Positions 54,812-64,000 of a DNA stretch of 64,000 nt are shown here, in pieces. The stretch spans positions 119,380,133 through 119,444,132 of the forward strand of contig CM076193.1 in assembly GCA_038277395.1 (NCBI GenBank), written 5' to 3'. A model generated the notes under the pieces. It searched no databases and was not told where the DNA came from. It was given only the letters and a program-made list of their open reading frames with translations. Each line of letters opens with the position of its first letter. Positions within the stretch are counted from its first letter, which is position 1. The stretch comes from Dryocosmus kuriphilus (taxonomy: Eukaryota; Arthropoda; Insecta; Hymenoptera; Cynipidae). The translations under genes were made by a program, and so were the position numbers.

Positions 54812-55513
54812 ATACTCTGTACGTTTTATGCAGACTAAACAATTTTTCTCGAGAACGAGAAAAGATTTTAAAAAAATATTTTTATAAAATTTAGCGCCAC
54901 TAGGAAAGTTTTACAAAAAATACCCCTTTGTCTTTTGTGATGCCTTTCACCCTTTACGAGAAAAATGTAAAAATGTAATTTTCGGGGATAAAAATTCTGC
55001 TGTCCTTAAGAATGATTTAGCCCGCGTAAAAATGATAGGATGTCTTCCTTCTGAACGCAGAAACTTTTAAAAAATATTTTTAAAAAATAAAAAATATGGA
55101 ATCTTCCAGAAAATCTTCTTTTCGTGATTTCAAAATTCTTTGAAAAAAATAAATAAGGTTTTCTGAAAGACTCCACATTTTTTATCTTTTAAAAATATTT
55201 TTCAAAAGTATCTGCTTATATAAGGAAGGCATCCTACATCACTTTTACGTGGGCTAAAAACCATTTTTGCGGCAAACAGAATTTTTTTCCCCGAAAAATA
55301 AATTTTCACATATTTCTCGTAAACGATGCAAATATCACAAAAGACAAAGAGGTATTTTTTGTAGAACTTTTCTAGTAGCGCTAGCTTCAAAATCAAAATT
55401 TTTCTTGTATCTTTTGTTGTTTTCGAGGAAAATGCGAAAACTCGATTTTATAAGAAAAAAAATTCTCCTAGCCACAAAAATGGTTTAGTCCACAGAAAAC
55501 TTACAGAGTGTAT
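54812..55513. repeat. ~700-bp foldback structure with ~300-350-bp arms
   Basis: The left arm (54812-55116) and inverted right arm (55150-55513) align over most of their length. Shared blocks include ATACTCTGTA, CAGACTAAAC/TGGACTAAAC, AAAAAATACC.CTTTGTCTTT, TTTCGGGGA.AAAAATTCTG, TTTAGCCC.CGTAAAA.TGAT and AGGATG.CTTCCTT. Identity is perhaps 70-80% by eye. It may be a foldback or MITE-type element or an old inverted duplication. Short frames inside have no domains. Confidence 0.75.
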
Positions 55514-56656
55514 TTCTAATGTAAAGGACAAATTCACCGACAGATTCTGCGACTTGAACTGTTATGACCTTCTTGATTTGAAATGGATTCGGTCAGATGA
55601 ATTTAAAGTATTTAAAATTAATTTTTTTTATATCTGAGCCTTGAAATTTTGGTAATCATTATTTTTGTTATTATCTGTATGAAAATACGAGATCTATTTG
55701 AATTATCAGTTCACAATAGGATTCTCGTTAAATCGTGGTGTTGTTGACAAATGGGGAGTAGGCGAACACAGAATCGTTATAATTGAAGCGTGTGAGAGTA
55801 CATGTAACATAACGTAATTATTAACGCGTTACTGTCACGTGCTTTGCTTTCCAAATGCCTCTACAATCCAAACTGACACCTTTCACACAGTTTGCATTCG
55901 CTCATACCCAGAATAGATATTTATTCCATTAATTATTATGCCGCAATATTATTGATCTAAGTTTATTACTCATTTATGAATTATTCATTTATTTATCAAA
56001 TATTTAAAACTCTCCGTATAATTTATCAACTTTTTGTGCAATTTTATGAAAATCTCTTTTGATGGTAAGAGTAAGTAGCAAAGCAGTAATTTTATTCACT
56101 TTTTAGCTCCTGTCAAAGAAACTTATTAAAGTTTATTTTTTTTCTAGGGAAAATTTAATACTCTCCACTTGAAAAGTTTGACAATTTTCTTTTAGCGGTA
56201 CTCTTGTGGATTGAAAAGTTCGCAAATTGGCTTAAACACAGGAGTATTCGTTAAAATCAAGTACCTACCCCTTGGATACTTATACCATCTTTCTCGATAT
56301 TTCATTTGCAAGAGACGATACATTTTTGCTTTCCACAGATCCATCTCAATGGAGTTTACTCATGTCCAATAACAGATCGCGAAAGCAAAAAAGTTATAGT
56401 TAAAAAAAGCCTCATATTCTAGATTTTATGAGAAAAATTTAGATGAAAAGACTGCATTTTGAAGTGAAACTTCTTATGGGACACTATACAAAACAAAACA
56501 GGACTGCGAGTGAATCGATAGACGTGACTTCATCACATTCCAATGTAGTAACGCAAATATTTCGGGTGCTGCCTTTCTCCCCCCCCCTCTCTCTCTCTCT
56601 CTCTCTTTACAATGTAGGTATACACCACGGGCTTAGTCGAAGTGCTTCAGTAGACA
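55514..56656. other. no gene recognised; CT microsatellite
   Basis: A pyrimidine run (CCCCCCCCTCTCTCTCTCTC and onward) occupies about 56577-56607. The 76-codon frame around it is incidental. Confidence 0.45.
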
Positions 56657-56793
56657 GCTCGGTCCTATGTTAAACATAAAAGAGAGCGAGATACATAGAA
56701 ATAGAGCACTGTGGTGCGCGCGCATCCCTGCTCTCAGCTGACTAAATTATTTCTATCTCGTTCTCTCTTACCTTTAACATTATAGGACCAAGC
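56657..56793. mobile_element. 137-bp MITE with ~45-bp imperfect TIRs
   Basis: AGCTCGGTCCTATGTTAAAC... at the left matches the inverse of the right end (GCTTGGTCCTATAATGTTAA...), both continuing through AGAGAGNGAGATA and AGAAATA. The centre has GTGCGCGCGCAT. Non-coding. Confidence 0.7.
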
Positions 56794-56849
56794 GGCATAA
56801 GTGATATAAGAGTCATAAGATTGATTTAAAACTGTACAATTTTAACATA

Positions 56850-58172
56850 CGAGGCACGCCAGAAAGTAAGGTACTCAATTTATGTAGGCTTCAAAAAAAA
56901 TGTATTAAAACAAAAACATAGTTGGTTACACTTGTACATATGTAAGTTATTTTTCGACATAGTCACCATCCCTCTCGATGAAAGTGGTGAGCCGCGGGAT
57001 CAATTTTTTTATGCCTGTCTCGAAGAAGTCTCCGCCAGCTCTTTCGCCGACTTCTCCACCTCCCAATTCACCTCGTCGTCCGTTGAAAACTTGTTTCCAT
57101 CCATGTGCACCTTCAGGGAAGTGAAGAGATGGAAATCTGAAGGGATCAGGTCAGGGGAATACGGGGGGTGGTTCAACACGTCCCATCCAAAAAAGTCCAG
57201 GAGTTGATTCGTGGCGTTGGCCGTGTGAGGTTTGGCATGGTCATGCAGCAGGCAGACTCCCTGCGTCAGCATGCTCCTCCTTTTATTCTGAATCGCCCTT
57301 TTCAATTTTTTCAGCGTCTCACAGTATCTTGCCGCGTTGATGGTCTCCCCGTGAGGCAGATATTAAATCAAAATTATGCCTTTATGGTCCCAAAACACGG
57401 ATGCCATGATTTTTTTGGCTGAAATTGTGGTTTTGAATTTCTTGGCGGAGAGTGACAAGGCGTGGCGCCATTGTTGAGACTGCCTCTTTGTTTCAGGCGT
57501 GTAGTGGGTAACCCAAGTTTCATCTTCAGTAACAATAGAGTAGAGAAAATCATCGCCTTCGCGTTCGTAGCGCTCCAAAACTCTTTGGAGCTCTGCACTC
57601 AATGCAACTTGTGCTGTTCTGTCAGCTGTTTTTGGACCCACCTCGCAGACAATCTCCGATATCCGAGAGTTTCTGTAATTGTTTCGTGTAACAGGAATCT
57701 GGAGATTTGCGGAAACATCGCAGAAAGGTCATCTAACGTCCATCTGCGATCGTCACGGACCGCAATCTCGATTTATTCCACAAGTTCGTCAGTCACAATT
57801 GAAGGTCTTCCGCTCCTCTGATCGTCATGCACGGAAGTACGGCCATTTTTAAATTCGCGACACCACTTTTACACACTCGTACGATTAATAGCTTCATTAC
57901 CGTAAACATTTTTCACCTCATTATAAATCTCAACTGGAGCTTTTCCCTTCACAACGAGGTAGCGAATAACGGCGCGAATTTTGTACTTGGCGGGAGATAT
58001 GATCGACATTTGTCGCGAGAGATGCTACTGCGTCAAGAGCTTTCAACACACTAACCTCGGATTGGTCTCGTTTTGAAGGGGAGGGGTCAGGCTTCGTGGC
58101 AGTGTTGCCAACATGTCGAAAAAGTATTCCCTACAGCTGTGAGAGTACCAGTACACTTACTTTCTGGACTCG
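56850..58172 (-). mobile_element. mariner element, copy 3 of 3
   Basis: The left end CGAGGCACGCCAGAAAGTAA follows TA at 56848-56849. The right end has lost about six bases (CTTTCTGGACTCG) before TA at 58173-58174. The body is collinear with copies 1 and 2. Confidence 0.93.
56947..58009 (-). pseudogene. mariner transposase, heavily mutated
   Basis: ATG at 58009 starts MSIISPAKYKIRAVIRYL. Stops follow in the N-terminal region (near 57870, 57778 and 57600), with frameshifts near 57585. Preserved blocks include EDETWVTHYTPETKRQSQQW with the first Asp, LLHDHAKPHTAN (His for the usual Asn next to the second Asp) and YSPDLIPSDFHLF with the third Asp. The acidic triad is intact here, unlike copy 2, but the frame is not. 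Confidence 0.9.
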
Positions 58173-58174
58173 TA

Positions 58175-60345
58175 TTTAGTTTGGGAAGAAAAAAATGAAG
58201 TTTTACTTCTGTCCTGTGTCCCCCGACATCGTCTAGATTTTTAAGAATATATATCCTAGCTTTTTGTACCTAGCTTTGCAGCAGAAAAATGTATATGAAC
58301 ACAAAGAAGTGTTGTAAAATACTATTGGTCAATTCCTTAAATATATTTAAATATTATAGAATGTTTTGAGCATTTTATCATTTATATCTGAATCAAAAAA
58401 TAATTAAAAGGCTTTAAAAATTCATTAATGAGGATTAATAATTTTGTATTGTTTTAAAATCCTTTTGGAAATATTTAAATATTGCGCTATATTAAAATGT
58501 TCTTGAAAGCTCTTCAGCATTCGATCATTTGCTTCTGGTTTTAAAGTTCTGTGAAAATTGTGAACTGTCCTTGACTTCCATAGAATATTCTGGAATTTTT
58601 CTGAATGTTTCTGGAATTTTCTAGATCGGGTTAGAATTTTATTGATCAATTTTAATTTCTGAAATTCTCTAAAAATTAACTATAATAAAATATAAGCCTT
58701 TGTCTATCTGTCCGCATGAGGCTCCTATGTTTCCGCTCGCTTTTCGTATGTTTTTTTTGTCTCGCAAATTTTCTGTCATGCCAATGTGACAGTTTGCCGG
58801 TATACGTTAGTTTGACATCTTTTGAATTTGTTTTTCCAATTGCTTTTTAACATTGATTTCCAAATGATTAATTTTGCACTTTAGATTAAAATGATTGAAT
58901 TTTAAAAATTATTCATTTTTAAAGACTTCGTTTCAAGATCCTAATTTAAGAATTGTTTCACTTTAAACGATGTTCGAAATTGTTTAATTTATACCGTTTA
59001 AATTTATTAATTATGAAAGCTTACAATTAGAAATTATATAATTTTCAAGGTTTTGAGAATAATTTAAAATTCTTCAATTTTCAAAAGTGAACATAACAAA
59101 GAATTTTAGTTGTCACAATATGATATCTATTAATAACTTTTATCATCATTATAATTGGTATAATTCCAATTCAAATTCATAGTCTTGAGTGTGTAACTCT
59201 AAACTAGCTTAATTTGTAAGGCCTTAAAACTAAAATTTCACAGCTTGAAAAGTTTAAATAAAAAAAAAAATTGTTTTTAAGTTTCTTAATTTTTAAATGC
59301 TCAGCCAGGAACGTTATAAATTTTTAAAAGTATAAGTTTGGCATGACATTGTTGTTGACCGGATAAGAATAATTTTAAATGTACAATTTTTAATACGTTT
59401 TAAGAATTATTAAATCTTTCCGGGCATCAAGTTTGAATTTTTTTCAGTTTTGGAGGTTTCCCATTTCAAATTGCAGTTTTATAGGCTACTGCATAAAAAT
59501 TGTACAATTTTGGATGTTTTACTTTGAAAAAATCGCTAACTTTTGTAGTGGAAAAATATTTTGCAATACTTCAAAGGCCAGTAACTTGATTTGAAATGAA
59601 TTATGCAATCTGGAATTCGCTGAAATACTTTGAAATATTCTAAAATTTTCCAGAATAGACTAGAAATTTATGGATTATTTTTAAATTTATATTTTTTAAA
59701 TTCTCCAAAAACTTAAAAATACAGCGGAATTTTCTGGAATGTTTTGAGAATATTCTAGAGTGGTCTAGGATTTTCTATAAGGTCCTCATCACCGAAACTC
59801 TATGTAAACTTTTTTCTGTCCTTGACTCCTCTAGAATATTGTTGAATGCTTTAGAGTGTTCTGAAAAGTTAAGAAATATAATATTCTGTAATTTTCTTGA
59901 AAAATCTGGAATCTTGATTAGAATTTGATTGAAATAGTTCAAAACTTTATTGAATTCAATTCTATAAAAATTACCGAATACACTGTTCTAAAATAGAGTG
60001 TTCAAAGTACTAAAAGAGAGTTTTCTATGACGATATATATATTTCTCGAATATTCAGTAAGGATCTGAAATGTTCTGCATCAGAATATTCTACAATACTT
60101 TCATGAAATTGACAATCTTGCGAAAAAATTCGAAATGTTCTAAAATTTTCTAACATGGTTTAGAACTAAGATTAAGCATTCTTTATTTCGCAAATTCTAC
60201 GAAAATTCGATAATATTCTCGAATGCTCTTTGGAAATATGAAAACAGATGTAATACTATGAAATATTTTGGATTCAAATTCGATAAAAAAATACACAAAT
60301 AAAAAAAACAGTTAAATTTTTTTTTTTCATTTTAAAAAAACACTC
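58175..60345. repeat. degenerate TTC/GAA-block repeat region, otherwise empty
   Basis: From about 58560 to 60250 phrases like TAGAATATTCTGGAATTTT and AAATATTCTAAAATTTTCCA recur irregularly, giving many nGAAnnTTCn blocks. There is no reading frame of note. It looks like an eroded short-period satellite. If the exon at 60350-60636 is real, this would be its first intron. Confidence 0.4.
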
Positions 60346-60349
60346 TTAC

Positions 60350-60636
60350 GTTTCTTTCCCTTCAGTAAAGAAATATGATATTCCTAACAGGGTTTCTGGC
60401 TTATATTGCTCGCATGCATTATTTTCAACCTCCCGGTGTCGCAGCAACCGAGGTGGAACTTTGAAAAGAAATTCTAAGCGAATAGCATCGGTTGGCTTCT
60501 GCGATCTTGTTCTAATAATATTGAGTTTTGCCATATATTTGGTGTGTAGCACTGAAATAGATTCCTTTGCCTCACAACACGAGATGGGAAACGTATAATA
60601 ATGCACAAGGCATAAAGTTATAAGCAGAACTGACAT
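60350..60636 (-). CDS. candidate first exon of a secreted host protein
   Basis: ATG at 60636 (minus) starts 95 codons plus two bases up to a consensus donor, GAAAC|GTAAGAG (GT at 60349-60348). Residues ~1-20 (MSVLLITLCLVHYYTFPISC) look like a cleavable signal peptide. The rest (EAKESISVLHTKYMAKLNII, then RTRSQKPTDAIRLEFLFKVP) is mixed-charge with a further Cys, and codon and base composition are more coding-like than the surroundings. The frame hits a stop 1 codon past the donor, so it needs a second exon downstream, on lower coordinates. I found no convincing second exon and do not recognise the family; a chance frame remains possible. Confidence 0.45.
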
Positions 60637-60639
60637 CAC

Positions 60640-60948
60640 TGGAGAATAGAATAATGAGGAAGTGAAGTGGGATGCTTGGAGCTAGTACGGGAAAGGATTA
60701 TATTATAGAAACAATACCGAATCCGAGACGGAATTCAATATAGGTTTTGACAGCCATTTTCCCATGGTTCTCATACATCAAACATATCAGATTCTTTTCC
60801 TGAGAATAAAATTGATTTTTTGAATTGAATTCTTCCTTTGAATTATAAAAATATGCATCTTAATCGACCAAAAGAATCATCCATCTTCTTTTGCACGGAA
60901 TTCTGTAAGTTTGAACTTGAATGAAAAACAACCGATCAAACACATATA
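60640..60948. other. possible upstream region of the secreted-protein exon
   Basis: On the minus strand a TATAATATAATCC sequence lies ~60-70 bases before the ATG. No other signal was identified. Confidence 0.25.
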
Positions 60949-62079
60949 ACAGGGTGGCACAAAAGTATGGAAACCCCTGAATAACTCAACAGGGCTTAAT
61001 TTTTTTTTTAAATATTAAATACAAGAGTTTTAGGATTTTTATCTGGCTATTCAATGGCGACCTCGGTTTGACCTTGGCCATGACCTTGAAGGTCATATCA
61101 AGGTCAAACTCAAATTTTCAAACGGGAAGCCCCATTTTTTATTGTCGATTTGGAAAGAGCAGGAAATTTTACGTTCAAGTATGACCTTTACCATGACCTT
61201 CAATGTCATTCCAAGGTCAAACTTGTTTTTTCAAATGGGAACACCTTTCAATCTTTGAATCGGAAGCCCCATTTTTTATTGCGGACTTGGAAAGAGCAGC
61301 AAATTTTACGTTCAAATATGACCTCGAACATGTCCTTGACCATGAGCTTCAAGGCCATTTCAAGGTCAAATTGTTTTTTCAAATGGAAACCCCTATTTTT
61401 CATTGTGGATGTGAAAAGAGCAGGAAATTTTATCTTCAAGTTTAACCTTGACCATGACCTTCAAGGTCATTCCAAGGTCACGCTTGTCTTTTAAAATGGG
61501 AACCCCCATTTTTTATTGAGGATTTGGAAAAAACAGGAAATTTTACCTTCAAGTGTGACTTTATCCATAAGCATGCCCTTGGCCTTGAACCAGGCTTTCA
61601 AGGTCATTTTAAAAAGATTTTTTGAAGGATATTGAAAAATTCCAGATACTGTAGGGTACCTCTTAGCGATACCAGGCAGATTTTGGACGATTCTTATTAG
61701 TCCCAGGTTTACACCAAATTTGGCATAAATTGGTTGATTTCTTGAAAATCTTATCCGCAATCTTGATTCCGCCATCTTGGATTAACAATTTTCAAAAACT
61801 GATTTCAGATTTATAATCAGCGATCCGAAAAACTTTCGCATACCACATTTTGCGTAAATTGGTCGATTTTTTGAAAATCTTGTCCGCCAACCATGTAACG
61901 TACTCTGAAGTATGCCTTTTGAGGATAATTGAAAAACAGATACTTTTGCTGATTTGGCTTCTCTAACAGTCCTTTTCAGGATAGTTAGTGGAGTTCTTTT
62001 TTTGGGGGGCGCAATTACTGTTTATTAATAGTTCTTTCTGGGAGTCCTTGAAATCTGTTATTTTTTCCTTTCTTTCACC

Positions 62080-63047
62080 ATGGCATCTCTAACAGAACAA
62101 GAGAGAGTTTCTTTATTAATGATGAAAGGTTGGGGTGATAGACGTAGATCGTATGAGGAAGTAGAGCAGTTATTTAATGACACGTTTCGAGAAGGCTTAA
62201 CAGGCATTAGCAAATCTGCTGTCTCTAAAACTATCAGGAGATTTGAAGAAACTGGGACTAATAAGAACCGTCCAAAATCTGGAAGGCCAAAAACTGAAAC
62301 CTCAGAAGAGCGGCAAACGGCAGTGGCCCAGTCTTTTGTCAAAGATCCGCATTTAATTCTCAGGAAGGCCTCTCAGCAGCTTCAAATTAATCGAGCGTCG
62401 ATTTTTAGGAATTTAAAGATCATTAAATTTCGCCCTTACAAAGTACACCTTTATCAAGAAATAAATGAAGATGATTTTGACTGGCGAGTTGAATTCTGTG
62501 AGAACATGATGGAAAGAGTTGTTTAGAATCCTAATTTTCAGTCACTCATCGTTTCTTCAGACGGATCAACATTTCAACTTAACGGTGAAGTCAATCGCCA
62601 CAATTTCAGATATTGGAGCAATGAAAATCCTTATTGACTATGAGAACATCACACGCAATACCCGCAAAAATTGAATGTTTGGGCAGGTATTTTTAGGGAT
62701 CGAATAGTTGGACCTTTTTTCATTGACGGAAATTTAGATGGATCAAGATATCTGGAATTACTGCAGGAGCAAATAGTCCCAGCGATTCAGGAAATAACTG
62801 GTGATGATTTTAATGAGGTTTGGTACCAGCATGATGGTGCACTCCACTTGACTTTTTTCTTTGGGGCTACATAAAAAATAAAGTGTACATTACGAAGCCA
62901 CGAGATTTAGAAGATCTAAGACAAAAAATAGTCAATGCTTGCGCTGATATTACATCTGATATGATAAGGAGTGCGATAGAAAATTTTTATGTCCATCTAG
63001 GAATCTGCCAGGATTTTGGTGGAGAACATTTTGAACACAGATTGTAA
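62080..63047 (+). pseudogene. IS630-Tc1-mariner-type transposase of element B, third catalytic residue deleted
   Basis: ATG at 62080 opens 148 codons: an N-terminal helix-turn-helix region (SYEEVEQLFNDTFREG, ISKSAVSKTIRRFEETG), RPKSGRPKT, a second HTH-like stretch (ASQQLQINRASIFRNLK) and DDFDWRVEFCE. A stop at 62524 interrupts; the first catalytic Asp would be in SSDGSTFQ near 62560. The frame reopens at 62671 with NVWAGIFRDRIVGPFFIDGN and WYQHDGAL (second Asp). Then a deletion joins directly to LTFFFGAT, removing the segment with the third acidic residue that element A keeps (SPDLTPLDFFLWGY). The tail is frameshifted and ends near 63047. Confidence 0.88.
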
Positions 63048-63190
63048 GCCTTGCCTTAGCTGGCCGGGATCGTTAGCCTTGTCTTAACTGGATGGACCAT
63101 CTCCTTGCCTTAACTGACTGGGATCGTTAGCCTTGCCTTAACTGGCCGGGATCGTTAGCCTTGCCTTAACTGACTGGGATCGCTAGGAGG
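63045..63190. repeat. ~29-bp tandem repeats inside element B
   Basis: About five units of CCTTAACTGGCCGGGATCGT followed by TAGCCTTG, alternating with ACTGGATGGACCATCTCC. Inverse counterpart of 41276-41535. Confidence 0.8.
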
Positions 63191-63766
63191 TACCCTACAG
63201 TGGCTGGAATTTTTCAAAACTCTTAAAAAAATCTTTTTAAAATGACCTTGAAAGCCCAATTCGAGGCCAGGAGCATGATTATGAATAAAGTCACACTTGA
63301 AGGTAAAATTTTCTGCTCTTACCAAATCCGCAATAAAAAATGGGGGTTCCGATTTGAAAAAACAAGCGTGAGCTTGGAATGACCTTGAATGTCATTGTCA
63401 AGGATAACCTTGAAGATAAAATTTCCTGCTCTTTCCACATCCACAATGAAAAATGGGGGTTCCCATTTGAAGAAACAAGTTTGACCTTGGAATAAACTGA
63501 AGGTTATGGTCAAGGACATGTTCAAGGTAATACTTGAAAGTAAAATTTCCTGCTCTTTCAAAATCCGCAAGGAAAAATGGGGCTTCCCATTAAAAAAATT
63601 GAATTTGACCTTCATATGACCTTCAAGTTCATGGTCAAGGTAAAACCGAGGTCGCTATTGAATAGCCAGGGAAAAATCCTAAAACTTTTGTACTTAACAT
63701 TTAACAAAAAAAAAATCCATTCCTGATGAGTTATTCAGTGGTTTCCATACTTTTGTGCCACCCTGT

Positions 63767-64000
63767 ATACGAAATCTTAATTTCAATATAAAGAAGAAAT
63801 AAATGTACCCAATAAACAGAGAGGAAAGAAAAAAGCGGCCTCCAAATAAATATTTAGAGTACTGATTTTTATTAGGAATTTTAAAGGCATTCGGTGTTTG
63901 AAATTTATCGCTGTAAAGTGAAATATTTTATATAAAACAGTATATTGAACCAATTATAAACTAGAAGTGCATTTTAATTTACTTCTGTCAACTTGACAGA
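63767..64000. other. AT-rich window end, nothing recognised
   Basis: No feature is supported. Confidence 0.5.

Larger units (their letters stand above)
60950..63764 (+). mobile_element. long-arm Tc1/mariner-type element B, AAGGTCA-rich, both ends present
   Basis: Ends CAGGGTGGCACAAAAGTATG at both sides (right end inverted), next to TA at 63765-63766 and TAA at 60947-60949. Left (60950-61670) and right (63180-63764) arms are inverted copies made of ~120-bp modules with TGACCTTGAAGGTCA-like palindromes. It carries a transposase gene with a CACCATGG start. At 2.8 kb it is long for this superfamily because of the arms. Element A at 40539-42213 is a deleted relative. Confidence 0.9.

Overview
The window looks like a piece of an insect (arthropod) nuclear genome. 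It is AT-rich and non-coding overall, and it is packed with decayed mobile elements typical of insects: mariner, Tc1, Ty1/copia, Penelope-like, LINE, SINE and MITE copies. A hymenopteran is compatible with this mix, but that is inference. There are no operons, no rRNA genes, no CRISPR array and no complete host gene. The only host-gene candidate is one signal-peptide exon with a splice donor at about 60.35-60.64 kb, on the minus strand.

Layout. 0-7.8 kb: a 90-bp duplication, a 75-bp minisatellite, a 19-bp-TIR MITE-like unit, a purine-rich degenerate repeat, a hammerhead-ribozyme-like Penelope terminus, and a pair of ~270-290-bp inverted arms 2 kb apart. 7.8-12.3 kb: mariner copy 1, a tRNA-derived SINE with target-site duplication, and a deleted mariner of a second family. 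12.46-21.02 kb: a Ty1/copia element with both LTRs, a perfect 5-bp target duplication, an initiator-tRNA-Met half-molecule primer site and broken gag-pol; a Tc1 element is inserted near its 3' end. 23.4-26.2 kb: a second Tc1 family copy, split by a LINE that has lost its reverse transcriptase but kept both ends. 29.2-32.7 kb: a longer LINE copy, same family or a close relative, with RT. 33.4-36.5 kb: a satellite carrying a 1.19-kb insertion made of 287-bp tandem units with tRNA-like modules and a terminal hairpin, then a MITE, then a 79-bp minisatellite that switches orientation. 36.5-44.1 kb: mariner copy 2, a 22-bp minisatellite, a Tc1/mariner-type element with long arms full of AAGGTCA motifs, a miniature LTR element (TRIM) with a tRNA-Trp primer site and a 26-G tract, and a deleted mariner of the second family. 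46.7-51 kb: a MITE and a Penelope-like element with RT, GIY-YIG nuclease and a hammerhead-like 3' motif. 54.8-58.2 kb: a 0.7-kb inverted repeat, a short MITE and mariner copy 3. 58.5-64 kb: degenerate TTCnnGAA-rich repeats, the host exon candidate, and a second, 2.8-kb copy of the AAGGTCA element with its transposase.

Almost every mobile element is broken by stops, frameshifts or deletions. Nested insertions order events: Tc1 is younger than the copia it sits in, the RT-less LINE is younger than the second Tc1, and the tRNA-like array is younger than the satellite it interrupts. The strongest candidates for something undescribed are the 287-bp tRNA-like array with its hairpin end, the AAGGTCA-rich long-arm transposon, the hammerhead-like motifs, and the extra reading frame downstream of the copia pol.
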